64,000 nucleotides of DNA from an endosymbiont of Acanthamoeba sp. UWC8 (GCF_000730245.1 NZ_CP004403.1:186001-250000); one strand, 5' to 3'. Positions 28,137 to 37,275 are shown, counted from the stretch's first letter. Numbers and translations are program-made. Notes: generated by a model not told the origin, from the sequence alone.

Positions 28137-28748
28137 TTATACATAAAGATATTGATCTATGAAGTTTAAAATTTCTCCCTCAATATCTTTCTCTGCTTCA
28201 GTTAATTCATGCCCCGTATTTTTAAATAGTCTTAGCCTTTTTGGCTCATGAGCTAAAGTATAAGCATAAATTGAACAATTTTCAGGTAATATGGTATCTA
28301 AGGCTCCATGAATAAAAAGCGATGCAACGCCGGATTTAATATTAGAAATAACATCTGCGCCGTAGCTTTGCGTTGCAAGAGTAATTATGACTTTTACCGC
28401 TGTTGAATCTACTGCTGCTCTTATGGCTACCGCACCACCGAATGAGTGACCTACTAATGCAATATTACTAATTTTTTCTTGCTTAAGAAAAGATATCCTT
28501 GCTTCCACATCCTTGACTGAGCCGTCTAATGAACGAGTATCGCAAAATTTAATTCGTAGTGCCGAGATAGCTTTAAAATTAAGAATGTTACATAGGCTTG
28601 GGTAAAGCTCACCATTACACGGGCTATCAAACCCACCGCCTATGCCGCCGACAAGGATAATACAGCAAGTTGCATCATCAGCTTTGTAATATTGCATTTC
28701 AACATTACCTCTTTCGGTACTGACTGATAAGGATTGATAGTTACTCAT
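28137..28748 (-). CDS. Alpha/beta hydrolase (dienelactone-hydrolase-like)
   Basis: The 203-residue protein has the compact alpha/beta hydrolase pattern: ATCCIILVGGIGGGFDSP near residue 30, nucleophile elbow VALVGHSFGGAVAIRAA with Ser in GHSFG, an acid position in IHGALDTILP, and a C-terminal GHELTEAE that supplies the His. It is small and without a lid domain, as in dienelactone-hydrolase or KANL3/Tex30-like enzymes. Substrate unknown. Start chosen at the ATG at 28748; the hemerythrin gene lies 24 bp upstream in the same direction. Confidence 0.8.
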   Translation of the reverse strand: MSNYQSLSVSTERGNVEMQYYKADDATCCIILVGGIGGGFDSPCNGELYPSLCNILNFKAISALRIKFCDTRSLDGSVKDVEARISFLKQEKISNIALVGHSFGGAVAIRAAVDSTAVKVIITLATQSYGADVISNIKSGVASLFIHGALDTILPENCSIYAYTLAHEPKRLRLFKNTGHELTEAEKDIEGEILNFIDQYLYV

Positions 28749-28772
28749 TAAGCTTCTTCTAATAAAGTAATT

Positions 28773-29234
28773 TTATTTTGTTTCATCTTTTATATTATCT
28801 TTTTCCCGCTTAAATTTTTTGTGCATTTCTTGCGCTTCAGCTTGAGTAATATGATTATTAGCTAGCATAAACATCTCCTTTTCTTCTTTCTCAATATGTT
28901 CTAAAATACTTCTTTTTAATAAAGAAAATATCGTGTTTTGATCATCTTTGTTTACGGTGCTATTTATATAGGTTGCAAGAAGTTGATCCGCTGACTCATG
29001 TTCTTTTTTACCGAGATCAGAAACTACGCCTAAAGCTCCTAGTTTATCTTTTAAGGCATAATAAAATACTTTTTCTTCAGCCTGATTATGCAATAACATT
29101 TCATTTTGCAGCTTATGCAGTGTTTTCATATCTAAAGGATCCTTCTCTAACTGTGCTAAGAAGTCTCTGATTTCATTGTGATCTTCTTGTAATGATGCAT
29201 ATATATCGATCATAAAATATTTCTCCGAATACAA
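28773..29234 (-). CDS. Hemerythrin HHE-domain protein
   Basis: The 153-residue protein is a four-helix hemerythrin-type bundle. The diiron ligand positions are visible: LQEDHNEIRDFL, MLLHNQAEEKVFYYAL, KKEHESADQLLA and LEHIEKEEKEMFMLA. Proteins with this HHE arrangement sense or bind O2 or NO or help repair Fe-S centres, but the function differs between families. Two ATGs are possible, 29234 and 29213 (MIDIYASLQEDH). A strong candidate for co-transcription with the downstream hydrolase. Confidence 0.88.
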   Translation of the reverse strand: MYSEKYFMIDIYASLQEDHNEIRDFLAQLEKDPLDMKTLHKLQNEMLLHNQAEEKVFYYALKDKLGALGVVSDLGKKEHESADQLLATYINSTVNKDDQNTIFSLLKRSILEHIEKEEKEMFMLANNHITQAEAQEMHKKFKREKDNIKDETK

Positions 29235-29288
29235 GTTTCGATTCTAATCGCTTAAACTTAGCTATTTAAATTATATAACTGGTTATAT

Positions 29289-29570
29289 TTAATCCTGAGT
29301 TTTTTTCTTACCACCAACTTCCCCTCCTGCACCCGCCGGGAAAGGTGCCGTAGTATCAATGCCGTTTAACGGGCCTTCTTGGCCTCCCGCAGGTATTTGG
29401 TCATCTTCATTCGTATCCAAAAGATCTGAGGAAAGCTGCATATCTTTATAAATATCCACCTCATGATTTTTAGCGAATTCCTGATAAAAAACTTTCCTTG
29501 GTTTCATGTCGTTTTTTTCATCTTTATTATGTTGGGTATTGATTTTTTGGTTACTGTTATTGGGGCTCAT
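29289..29570 (-). CDS. Small hydrophilic hypothetical protein
   Basis: The 93-residue protein is polar and probably disordered. It opens with an Asn/Lys/Gln-rich stretch and ends with a Gly/Pro/Ala tail (QIPAGGQEGPLNGIDTTAPF then AGAGGEVGGKKKTQD). No family is recognised. The position, directly upstream of the hemerythrin gene on the same strand, and the KGG-like hydrophilic composition suggest a stress-related role, but that is inference. A purine run (GAAAGG) precedes the ATG. Confidence 0.6.
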   Translation of the reverse strand: MSPNNSNQKINTQHNKDEKNDMKPRKVFYQEFAKNHEVDIYKDMQLSSDLLDTNEDDQIPAGGQEGPLNGIDTTAPFPAGAGGEVGGKKKTQD

Positions 29571-29793
29571 GATAAACCTTTCAATTTTATATTTATAATT
29601 TATTTATATAAATATAAGCTTTTATAAATGTATTATAAAAGTGAAAATGATACACATTTTTACCATTTGCTAATTCACTATGATTTATTTATAAATAAGC
29701 TTCAAATATAGAAATAGATCAATAAATATTGCATTTAAACTTAAATTTATTTATAATAACAAATAATACCTTTAATAAAAAGAATTAAGTAAT

Positions 29794-31197
29794 ATGAAAA
29801 AAAGATATATAATTATAACCGCAAGCTTAGCTGCAATATATGCAGGTTTTTGGGGAGTGTGCGCAAATACTTTTAAACACCATTTAGAGAGCGAGTTAAA
29901 AAAGAGTAATGTGATGTATGAATCAATTTCAATCACCGGTACTCCTCTTTCCATCGGAGCCAAAGTTTATAAGCCAAGCACTGAAATTAATAAAAACCTT
30001 AGCTTGAAAAGTAATGATATAGCGACTGTTAAAGCCGATTTATTCGGACAAAAATATACTTTGTTACTACCTAAACAAGTAGAGATTATTCATATCAAAA
30101 ATGAAGAAATATACAATAATTTAATCGACTTAAAAAATGCCGAATTTACTATCGGGTTTAAAAATAAACCGATTAAAAATTATAAGGTAGATTACTTTGA
30201 ACAATTCGAATTACCGGCAAGTAAAGAGTTTGAAGCGCTTAAACTAGTAGCTTTTAAAGCTGATGAGGTTGCGGTTTTTAATAATGAAAACAAACTACTA
30301 CTGAAAAACCATGGATTTTCTTTCAAAACAGATTTTGAAAAAATAAAGCTTCCAGTGATTAAGGCTGATACTGAATTTACGTATAACGGCACAAAATATG
30401 AAGACGAATTTTTCCCTGTTGAAACTGATCCTAGGATAAAAGATTTTTCTCAAATGATTAAATTTATCTTAACCAGTAATTTATATGATAATTTAAAATA
30501 TAAACTTAACTTAAAAACTGATATTCTTCAGGATGACAATATAGGCAAATATAAATATGGCTTTAATACTATAAGCCACATGGACATAAGAGATTTAGTA
30601 AATGATCAGCAAACTTCTACTGTAAACATTAATGCTGAAAAAAACAAAGTTATAAATATTGCTGCTAATTATCATTTAACTTCTAAATATACTCCTAAAT
30701 GGTTTGATGCATCCTTAGAATATAACAAAAAAATGCATAAAATAAGTCCGTATTTAAAATCAATAAATATTCATGATATTGAAAGTATAATTCCTAAGCT
30801 GCATGAATTTAAGTATATAAATTTTGATCTAAATGCAGAACTTAGCCTCTTATTAGAGTCTCCCTATCCCGCCCCTACAGTTAAAATAAATAAAATTGGT
30901 TTTGAGACAGATCAGTATGCAGCTTATGTAGAAGGGATAATAGCTGAAGCAACTGATAACCCAGTGGAAATGTTTATATATATAAATAATTATAATCAGC
31001 TTTTTGATGACTATATTAATTATGGAAATAAGATGCTGGCAGCTATGCAAGTTAAGGATATCGACATATCTTCCAGGAAAACTGCCGTTAAAGATACCTT
31101 AATAGGTATAGCTGAAGAAAAAGACGATACTAACATGAAAATTAAAATTTCTTATAATAAAAATACTAATGAGTTACTTTTAGGTGGAAAAAATTAG
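29794..31197 (+). CDS. Exported or membrane-anchored protein, possibly DUF2125-like
   Basis: The 467-residue protein starts with a single hydrophobic segment (YIIITASLAAIYAGFWGVCA), a signal anchor or signal peptide. The rest is beta-strand-rich with long Lys/Asn-rich stretches and no cysteines after the signal. The layout (membrane anchor, then 'HLESELKKSNVMYESISITG' and repeated strand pairs) resembles alphaproteobacterial DUF2125 proteins, which look like AsmA-type beta-rich envelope proteins. I hold this assignment loosely. It is a single gene followed by two hairpins. Confidence 0.6.
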   Translation: MKKRYIIITASLAAIYAGFWGVCANTFKHHLESELKKSNVMYESISITGTPLSIGAKVYKPSTEINKNLSLKSNDIATVKADLFGQKYTLLLPKQVEIIHIKNEEIYNNLIDLKNAEFTIGFKNKPIKNYKVDYFEQFELPASKEFEALKLVAFKADEVAVFNNENKLLLKNHGFSFKTDFEKIKLPVIKADTEFTYNGTKYEDEFFPVETDPRIKDFSQMIKFILTSNLYDNLKYKLNLKTDILQDDNIGKYKYGFNTISHMDIRDLVNDQQTSTVNINAEKNKVINIAANYHLTSKYTPKWFDASLEYNKKMHKISPYLKSINIHDIESIIPKLHEFKYINFDLNAELSLLLESPYPAPTVKINKIGFETDQYAAYVEGIIAEATDNPVEMFIYINNYNQLFDDYINYGNKMLAAMQVKDIDISSRKTAVKDTLIGIAEEKDDTNMKIKISYNKNTNELLLGGKN

Positions 31198-31224
31198 GTT
31201 CGAAATAGTTGCGCTATTTGAGCC
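31197..31224 (+). terminator. Stem-loop overlapping the stop of the 29794-31197 gene
   Basis: GGTTC-G-AAATAG pairs with CTATTT-GAGCC around a 5-nt loop TTGCG, with one bulged G. It starts at the last base of the stop codon. No U run follows, so it may stabilise the 3' end rather than terminate. Confidence 0.4.
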
Positions 31225-31279
31225 GTGGAATAAAGACTCACCCTTATTATTTTAAAAAATTATTCAATTATAAAATAAT

Positions 31280-31308
31280 GCCTTGAATAAAAACCAAGGC
31301 TCTTTTTT
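31280..31308 (+). terminator. Intrinsic terminator
   Basis: GCCTTG (31280-31285) pairs with CAAGGC (31295-31300) over a 9-nt A-rich loop, followed by TCTTTTTT. This is the likely end of the 29794-31197 transcript. The rest of the 31198-31545 gap is AT-rich with no gene seen, and should hold the promoter of the DUF2267 gene. Confidence 0.75.
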
Positions 31309-31545
31309 ATTTATATTCTTAAGTACCTCAAGCATGCTTATAACTAAATAAAAAAAAATAACTCTTTATCATATTAACAACATATTAAAGATTTTCTATT
31401 AAACCTTATTTTATGTTTGCTTTTTAAAGTTTTTTTCACTAGCTTTAAAATTAGCTATTTCAGCATGTAGCTTTTTAGCATTTAGTTATATTTTACAAAA
31501 AATATTTCAACCTTTTTAATTTCTTTTTAAATAAGGGAGGTCTAA

Positions 31546-31974
31546 ATGGCACACATTTCTTTAATCGATAAATCAATGCATAAAACTTATTCATGGCTCT
31601 ATGAGATTGAAGAACACATGGGCTGGGATGAAGGTAATGAAGGAAGAGCATTATCATTGCTCAAATCTACACTTCATAGGCTAAGAGACAATTTACTTAT
31701 AAATGACTTAGCACATTTCGCCGCTCAGCTTCCCGTCTTAGTCAGAGGATTGTTATTTGAAGCCTGGAACCCTGATCACACCCCTGTGAAAGATAGAAAA
31801 CACGGTGAATTTTTGGCAGCTGTATTACACGGATTACCGGAAACACATAAAAATATCGACATTGAAGAAGGGGTAAAAGCCATTTTCAAAACATTATATT
31901 ATAAGATTGATCCTTTGGAGGTTGAAAAGTTAAAAAAAGTGCTCCCTGACAGTATCAAGGTCTTGCTTCCTTGA
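31546..31974 (+). CDS. DUF2267 family protein
   Basis: The 142-residue protein has the DUF2267 pattern: two helical halves, the first with SWLYEIEEHMGWDEGNEGR and ALSLLKSTLHRLRDNLLIND, then FAAQLPVLVRGLLFEAWNPD and a second region with ALLH-like VLHGLPETHKNIDIEEGVKA and LKKVLPDSIKVLLP. The function of the family is unknown. It is often found among stress and envelope genes of free-living bacteria beside hemerythrin, BON and KGG-type genes, all of which occur in this window. A strong ribosome-binding site (GGGAGG) precedes the ATG. The acidic 84-residue gene follows 56 bp later. Confidence 0.88.
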   Translation: MAHISLIDKSMHKTYSWLYEIEEHMGWDEGNEGRALSLLKSTLHRLRDNLLINDLAHFAAQLPVLVRGLLFEAWNPDHTPVKDRKHGEFLAAVLHGLPETHKNIDIEEGVKAIFKTLYYKIDPLEVEKLKKVLPDSIKVLLP

Positions 31975-32030
31975 GACGCATGTTAATAGCCGACTATTAT
32001 AAGAATTAAAAAACTAATATTGAGGAAATT

Positions 32031-32285
32031 ATGATTACAACAACTGATAAGGGATATAAACAAGATTTAAATAAAGATTTAATAAATGATGAATTCGAAA
32101 ACGCAAAAAATGATAGCCAAAGCGAAGATGAAATGTCGGAACATTTAAATAACATTGACGGCGGTTCTATACAGATTAATGAGCCGATCAATGATAACTT
32201 TCCCGGAGAACTAGACAATGGTTTTGCGACAACTAATGATAATAGCAGATCACCATATTATAGCCTTGGCGACGGCGGAGATTAA
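32031..32285 (+). CDS. Small acidic hypothetical protein
   Basis: The 84-residue protein is very acidic (many Asp, Glu and Asn), without hydrophobic segments, and ends in a Gly/Ser/Tyr tail (SPYYSLGDGGD). It is probably disordered. A good ribosome-binding site (GAGGAA) lies 5 bases before the ATG. It is 56 bp downstream of the DUF2267 gene and may be co-transcribed. No family recognised. Confidence 0.65.
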   Translation: MITTTDKGYKQDLNKDLINDEFENAKNDSQSEDEMSEHLNNIDGGSIQINEPINDNFPGELDNGFATTNDNSRSPYYSLGDGGD

Positions 32286-32494
32286 TTGCTATCTAACTTA
32301 ACTTTCATAATAAAAAATATTTCATTAAATTAATTCGCGTCATAAAAGTTTTAAAGGCGCGTTTTATAATCTTATCTTCCCTTGCTTCTTAAGAACAACA
32401 TATCCGTATTTAACAAGTTTATTTATTATGTTCATTATTGTAACTTCTTAGCTAGCCGATAATATAAAATCAAATATATCAACTTTCGGTAAAT

Positions 32495-32953
32495 ATGATT
32501 AAAAATGAAATTCATAATCTTGCGAGAGGCATCATAATTCAAGATAATCATATATTATTGGTTTCTCATCCTGATTGGGACGGAAATACATTTTATCTTC
32601 CGGGTGGTCATATAGAGCATAGAGAAGCTGCCGTTTTAGCATTAATAAGGGAATTACGTGAAGAAGTAGGATATGAATTTGGAGTGGGAAGATTTTTAGG
32701 TTGTCTGGAATATATTTTTAACCCTACTATTGATATTACTGTTTGCCATTCACATGAATTTAATTTTCTCTTTTTAGTGCACTCGGAAAGCATACAGGAT
32801 ATATCTCCTATCGCTCAACAAGAAGCAAAAGTTAAGTTAACTTGGGTTAATATGAATAATTTAAATAAAATTAACCTTCTTCCGAATCCTTTAATTAAGC
32901 TTATCCCTAAATGGCTTAAATTAAATTTAAAAAACTCTTTCAGCAGTTATTAA
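32495..32953 (+). CDS. Nudix hydrolase
   Basis: The 152-residue protein holds a perfect Nudix box: G38-x5-E44-x7-R52-E53-x2-E56-E57-x-G59, read from GGHIEHREAAVLALIRE and LREEVGY. Nudix enzymes hydrolyse nucleoside diphosphates linked to another group, using Mg2+ held by the box glutamates. The flanking residues (FYLPGGH before the box, LGCLEYIF after it) do not identify the substrate. The gene stands alone, with about 200 bp on each side and no clear partner. Confidence 0.9.
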   Translation: MIKNEIHNLARGIIIQDNHILLVSHPDWDGNTFYLPGGHIEHREAAVLALIRELREEVGYEFGVGRFLGCLEYIFNPTIDITVCHSHEFNFLFLVHSESIQDISPIAQQEAKVKLTWVNMNNLNKINLLPNPLIKLIPKWLKLNLKNSFSSY

Positions 32954-33021
32954 TAATATTGCAATGATATTAAAAATAAGTATAACTTAATGATATCGCT
33001 AAACTATATCGTGTAATTATT

Positions 33022-33624
33022 ATGACGGGGATATTAAGTAGAAGTCGAGAGGGAAATAGGGTGAACAATGCAAATTGCGAAATAAAAAAAATGATAAGAG
33101 TAGAGAGCGAGGAAGAATTATTAGGACTAACTAAGCTTTATAGTACTCAAGATTTATTAGGAACCAAAGATAAAAATCAAGGTTTTATAAATTATAAATT
33201 TGTTGAAGAAGTAGCTTTGTCTATATGTTTATATTCACCGTTAATTGCAATTCCCTTTGCTTATCTTCCGATTACTTTTAATAATGTTACTTTAGTTTGT
33301 CTTTCAGCAATAGCATTAGCTGCTAATACTGTAATGGGCATAAATTTACTAAAAAACTATTTTTTACCGGCAAAGAGCTTTGTAGCCGAAATATCTGAAG
33401 AGAATAATAGTAGAGGTTTTAAAAAATTACTAATTATAAGCAGTGATGAAAATGATTATACAGATGAAGAAGTAACAACGCCTAGAATTTATGATATCAA
33501 CGAAGAAACCCCAAACTCTAAAAGAGAAAATATCATATCAAGCCTTCGAAGAAACAGTAGTTTTAGTGAAACAGTTATTCTCAAAGGCCTTAAAAAAACA
33601 TTCAGCTATGAAACTTTAATTTAG
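33022..33624 (+). CDS. Hypothetical protein with two membrane helices
   Basis: The 200-residue protein has a polar N-terminus, two central hydrophobic helices (ICLYSPLIAIPFAYLPITF and VCLSAIALAANTVMGINLL) and a charged C-terminal tail of about 75 residues rich in Ser, Glu and Lys. Such a hairpin with both tails in the cytoplasm is typical of inclusion-type or host-membrane proteins of intracellular bacteria, but this is inference. The ATG at 33022 has no Shine-Dalgarno site; a GTG at 33061 with AGAGGGAAATAG upstream is a good alternative start and would remove 13 residues. Confidence 0.6.
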   Translation: MTGILSRSREGNRVNNANCEIKKMIRVESEEELLGLTKLYSTQDLLGTKDKNQGFINYKFVEEVALSICLYSPLIAIPFAYLPITFNNVTLVCLSAIALAANTVMGINLLKNYFLPAKSFVAEISEENNSRGFKKLLIISSDENDYTDEEVTTPRIYDINEETPNSKRENIISSLRRNSSFSETVILKGLKKTFSYETLI

Positions 33625-33710
33625 TTATGGAAAACCTTTCTTTTTAAACATCTATTTTCCTTGCTTATAAGAAATAAATTTGTATATTGATAATAAAAAT
33701 TTATTGAAAT

Positions 33711-34658
33711 ATGAGTGTTTTAATTTCTACCGAACTAAAGAGTATAGTTAAGGATTGGATCAGCTATCTTTCTAATATAAAGAAATATTCTAAGCACACA
33801 TGTAATGCATATGTTACGGATCTCTTTTACTTTATTTCATTTATATCAAGACATAACGGCGGAGAACAAGTAGATATAAAGCTAATCTCCAATCTAGGTG
33901 TACAAGATTTTCGTGCATGGCTTGCCGGCAGAAAAAATAAAGATTTAAAAGCTACCTCAAATGCTCGCGCTCTCTCAACCTTAAGAGCATTTTATAAATA
34001 TTTAAGTAATCAAAAGATTATTGATAATAAAAATATATTTAATATAAAAATTAATAAGGTGAATAAGCCGCTTCCTAAAGCCCTACCCCCTAAATCCGCC
34101 GTGGAAGCGACTAAAATCATTGAAATTTTAGCTAAAAAAGATTGGGTAGGAGCAAGAGATACGGCTATTTTACTACTCTTATACGGCGCAGGGCTTAGAA
34201 TCAGCGAAGTATTATCACTCAAGCTTTGTAATATACCTAAAAATTCGAATGAAATGCTTTTAATTAAAGGTAAAGGTAATAAAGAACGGCTTGTCCCTCT
34301 ACTCCCTAAAATTTTAGATGCAATAAACCATTATATAAAACATTGCCCGTATGACACATCGGAAAAAGAGATTTTCAGAGGGGCAAACGGCGGGGTATTA
34401 AACCCTGATGTCTTCAGGGAAACAATCAGAAGCTTAAAAAACACTTTAGGCTTGCCGCACTACACCAGCCCGCATGCATTCAGGCATAGTTTTGCTACGC
34501 ATTTACTGGGGAGCGGCGGCGACTTAAGAACAATCCAGGAACTACTAGGCCATCAAAGTTTATCGACCACTCAAAGATATACTAAAGTTGATGCTGAAAA
34601 TATGATAAACGCCTATAAAATGTTCCATCCCAGAAGTAAAGAAGCCAAGGGCAGTTAG
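33711..34658 (+). CDS. xerC: Tyrosine recombinase XerC
   Basis: The 315-residue protein has the SAM-like N-terminal core-binding domain (VKDWISYLSNIKKYSKHTCN; the N/S-ARALSTLRAFYKYL helix) and the catalytic domain with all expected residues: Arg in YGAGLRISEVLSL, Lys in IKGKGNKERLVPL, HAFRHSFATHLLGSGGDLRT (HxxR), His in LLGHQSLSTTQ and the nucleophile Tyr in RYTKVD. XerC with XerD resolves chromosome dimers at dif. The 'R-S-x-N/S-ARALSxLRxF' pattern fits XerC rather than a phage integrase. Its stop codon lies inside a terminator hairpin. Confidence 0.92.
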   Translation: MSVLISTELKSIVKDWISYLSNIKKYSKHTCNAYVTDLFYFISFISRHNGGEQVDIKLISNLGVQDFRAWLAGRKNKDLKATSNARALSTLRAFYKYLSNQKIIDNKNIFNIKINKVNKPLPKALPPKSAVEATKIIEILAKKDWVGARDTAILLLLYGAGLRISEVLSLKLCNIPKNSNEMLLIKGKGNKERLVPLLPKILDAINHYIKHCPYDTSEKEIFRGANGGVLNPDVFRETIRSLKNTLGLPHYTSPHAFRHSFATHLLGSGGDLRTIQELLGHQSLSTTQRYTKVDAENMINAYKMFHPRSKEAKGS

Positions 34659-34670
34659 CCCTTTATTTTT
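34647..34670 (+). terminator. xerC terminator
   Basis: AAGGGC (34647-34652) pairs with GCCCTT (34658-34663) over AGTTA, followed by TATTTTT. The xerC stop codon lies in the loop. The element separates xerC from the convergent frameshifted gene. Confidence 0.8.
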
Positions 34671-35282
34671 ATAACTCGTCGGTATGCTCCGTAGACATCT
34701 TTTCAGGGAATAATTTATTAAAAAGTTCATTTGCCAAATGATCTGTTTGGAACCTGTCTTTTAAATTTATTTCCATTAATTCATAATAATTTATATCAAA
34801 GTAACCGGGCTCAGGAAAATACTCCATACACTTTTCAACTCTATCAATAACTATATTTTCATTATAGAAACTATATTTAAAACAAATCCCTTTAAAGATA
34901 TCATAATAATCTATAGACTCGGAAATTTTCTTGCATTCTTTAACCTTAGTATCAATTATTTTTTTGTAATTTAGTCTTGAATCGATCGGAATAATTTTTT
35001 TTGAAAATATTCCGCAAAATTAGTTATGTCTTCTTCAGAGAAGCCTTCAAGGCTTGATTTGCAGAAATTTTTAACCTTTTCCTCGATATAATCAATATCA
35101 AGAAGTTTAAATGCATCTTTATCTGCTAAATCATATATTGGAAACAAGCTCTCTGAGAAATTATTTTGTTTTGCAGCAGGGGTATTAAAAAGATTGTTAA
35201 ATTCCCAATTACCAATAATATCATTAGTATCAAGAATTTTACAACTATATTTTTGAACTAAATTCTGGTAATAACCGATAAG
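34669..35282 (-). pseudogene. Frameshifted gene remnant of unknown function
   Basis: Two overlapping minus-strand frames together make one coherent protein of about 205 residues. The first runs from 35282 (no start codon; a TAG lies directly before it) with LIGYYQNLVQKYSCKILDTN and FNNLFNTPAAKQNNF, up to EDITNFAEYFQKK. It then ends early after LFRSIQD. The second continues PIDSRLNYKKIIDTKVKECK, then YDIFKGICFKYSFYNENIVI, to TAA at 34669-34671. Adding one A to the A8 run at 34995-35002 (T8 on the plus strand) joins them. The 5' end is also gone. No family recognised; it lies directly downstream of flhB. Confidence 0.75.
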
Positions 35283-35313
35283 CTAATTTTTAATTGTTAG
35301 AATGTATAATTAA

Positions 35314-36399
35314 CTACTTCTTACCAAACTTCTTCCCCCTCAAGCGCATTACATAGGTAATTACTTCAGCTACCGCCTTATAATGCTCAAACGGAACATA
35401 CTGATCAATCTCGGTAGAGCTGTAAAGTGCGCGAGCAAGCGGAGGGTTTTCAATGACGGGAATCATATTTTCAATAGCAACTTCTTTTATTCTAAGCGCT
35501 ACATTATCCTGACCCTTAGCGATAACCTGCGGTGCCGGCATGTTATCCTGATCATATTTTAAAGCGACTGCAAAGTGAGTCGGGTTGGTGATTATCACAT
35601 CAGCACTCGGCACTGAGGCCATCATACGTTTCTGCGCCCTTTCCATTCTAATCGATTTCAACTTAGATTTAATTTCAGGGCTTCCTTCAGTTTGCTTATA
35701 CTCCTCCTTTATCTCCTCTTTAGTCATCCTTAAGTTTTTATAAAATTCGTACCTTTGATAAAAATAATCGATGGCCGCAATTGCTCCCATTACAATGCAA
35801 ACCGCTATCATCATTTTAGTTATAAACTTTAAAGTGAGTGCTAAAAACCCGTAAAAGCTTAAAGTATGAATCATAGGCAGAACCTTGAGCTCTGAAGAGA
35901 TTGCCAGGTATATTGCCATTGAAATCGCGATCATTTTAAAGATCCCTTTAATAAGCTCAACAACCGACTTCATTGAAAATATTCTTCCGAAACCCTTCAT
36001 CGGGGAAACTTTACTTAGGTCAAACTTAAGCACCTCAGCAGACAACACAAAACCATGCTGTGCGAAATTACTGAATATAATTGTAATTACCGCAATTACT
36101 AAAGGAATAGATAATATAAAAAGAAAATCAAAGATCAACCTCTTAACAAGATGCATTATGCTTATCCCGTTATCACCTATAACCAGCTGATGAGCCGAAT
36201 AAATATAAAAAGAAATTTTATTTTGAATCATTTTCAAGAGATAGGGGTAAACCCAACTTAGCAAAATGGTAAATGCAAGCAGAGTAATAAAATTATTTAC
36301 TTCTTTAGAAGTAATCACCTGCCCTTTTTTAAATGCTTCATCTAACCGCCGCTGGGTAGGTTCTTCAGTTTTTTGATCCGTATCTTTATCATCCGACAT
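35314..36399 (-). CDS. flhB: Flagellar type III export protein FlhB
   Basis: The 361-residue protein has the FlhB layout: a charged N-terminus (DQKTEEPTQRRLDEAFKKGQ), four hydrophobic helices (about residues 30-215) and a cytoplasmic C-terminal domain with the autocleavage site NPTH in DVIITNPTHFAVALKYD. FlhB is the substrate-specificity switch of the flagellar export gate. The non-flagellar paralogue (SctU family) shares NPTH; the fliR neighbour, csrA nearby and the 'EEPTxRRLxEAxKKG' start favour the flagellar protein. The gene begins 3 bp after the restored fliR stop. Confidence 0.93.
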   Translation of the reverse strand: MSDDKDTDQKTEEPTQRRLDEAFKKGQVITSKEVNNFITLLAFTILLSWVYPYLLKMIQNKISFYIYSAHQLVIGDNGISIMHLVKRLIFDFLFILSIPLVIAVITIIFSNFAQHGFVLSAEVLKFDLSKVSPMKGFGRIFSMKSVVELIKGIFKMIAISMAIYLAISSELKVLPMIHTLSFYGFLALTLKFITKMMIAVCIVMGAIAAIDYFYQRYEFYKNLRMTKEEIKEEYKQTEGSPEIKSKLKSIRMERAQKRMMASVPSADVIITNPTHFAVALKYDQDNMPAPQVIAKGQDNVALRIKEVAIENMIPVIENPPLARALYSSTEIDQYVPFEHYKAVAEVITYVMRLRGKKFGKK

Positions 36400-36402
36400 A
36401 TT

Positions 36403-37168
36403 TTAACTACCGTAAATCTGTGACAATTGCTCTTGGTAATAATCTACAAACCACATACTGAGGCTTGATAGTATAAATATAAATACCAAAACGTTTATTA
36501 TAATTTGTATAGGAAAAATCAATGAAAATAACTTGGAGTTGCGGTATCAGCTTTGCTAATATACCCACCCCTAAAAAGAGCATCAAACTTACTACTAAAA
36601 AGGGTAATGACATTTTAACCCCTGTTATAAAAGCACTTGATGCGCTTCTGATAATCAACTCGGAAAAACTCTCAAAATGTTGGGCGAACCCTCCGATCGG
36701 TAAATGTTTATAAGTATCAGCAAGGCCGGAAATTATTACTAAATGCAAATCAAGACTTAAAATAAGCATTATAGCAAGCATAGTAAAGAAATTACCGAAC
36801 AAGCTACCTTGGGTAGCTTGAGTAGGATCAAAAAGCATGGCAGATGCAAGGCCGGATTGAGTTGCCATCACTAATCCGAATACATGCACAGCACTAATGA
36901 TAAATTTAGTTGCAAGCCCAATCATTATTCCGATGCTTATTTCCCCAAACAGTAACGCTGCTATTGAAATCACCGAATCAGGGAATAAAATATTATTTTG
37001 CATTGACGAAAAAATTAGCAGACTTACAGCTCCGGCAAAGATTACCTTTACCATAGAAGGAATACTTGTTTCACCAATAGCCGGGATGAACATAAATGCT
37101 GACCCTACCCTACTAAAGATAAGAAAAACCGAAAACAACCCCGAATTGGAAAATTCAACTAATGTCAT
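36403..37168 (-). CDS. fliR: Flagellar export gate protein FliR, with a C-terminal frameshift
   Basis: The N-terminal 215 residues are a clear FliR: VFLIFSRVGSAFMFIPAIGE, then MATQSGLASAMLFDPTQATQ and KMSLPFLVVSLMLFLGVGIL. At about 36514-36518 the frame breaks. The uninterrupted frame ends at 36407 with a non-FliR tail (YTNYNKRF and so on). The next frame carries the correct FliR ending, FPIQIIINVLVFIFILSSLS then MWFVDYYQEQL, to TAA at 36403-36405. Removing one A from the A5 run (one T of the coding strand) restores IDFPIQI and a gene of 254 residues. Either a real decay step or a homopolymer sequencing error. Confidence 0.85.
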
Positions 37169-37275
37169 ATAAAAAATTAAAATTTAACTCAATGATAACA
37201 AATAACAAATTGCATTTATTTGCAATATTAAGTTAACATAAACATTAAATAATATTAGCAGTTTAAAAAGTCTAT

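Noticed and set aside
31197-31224. A tRNA T-arm like motif (GGTTCGA)
   Set aside because: The surrounding bases do not form a cloverleaf; it is a plain hairpin at a gene end.
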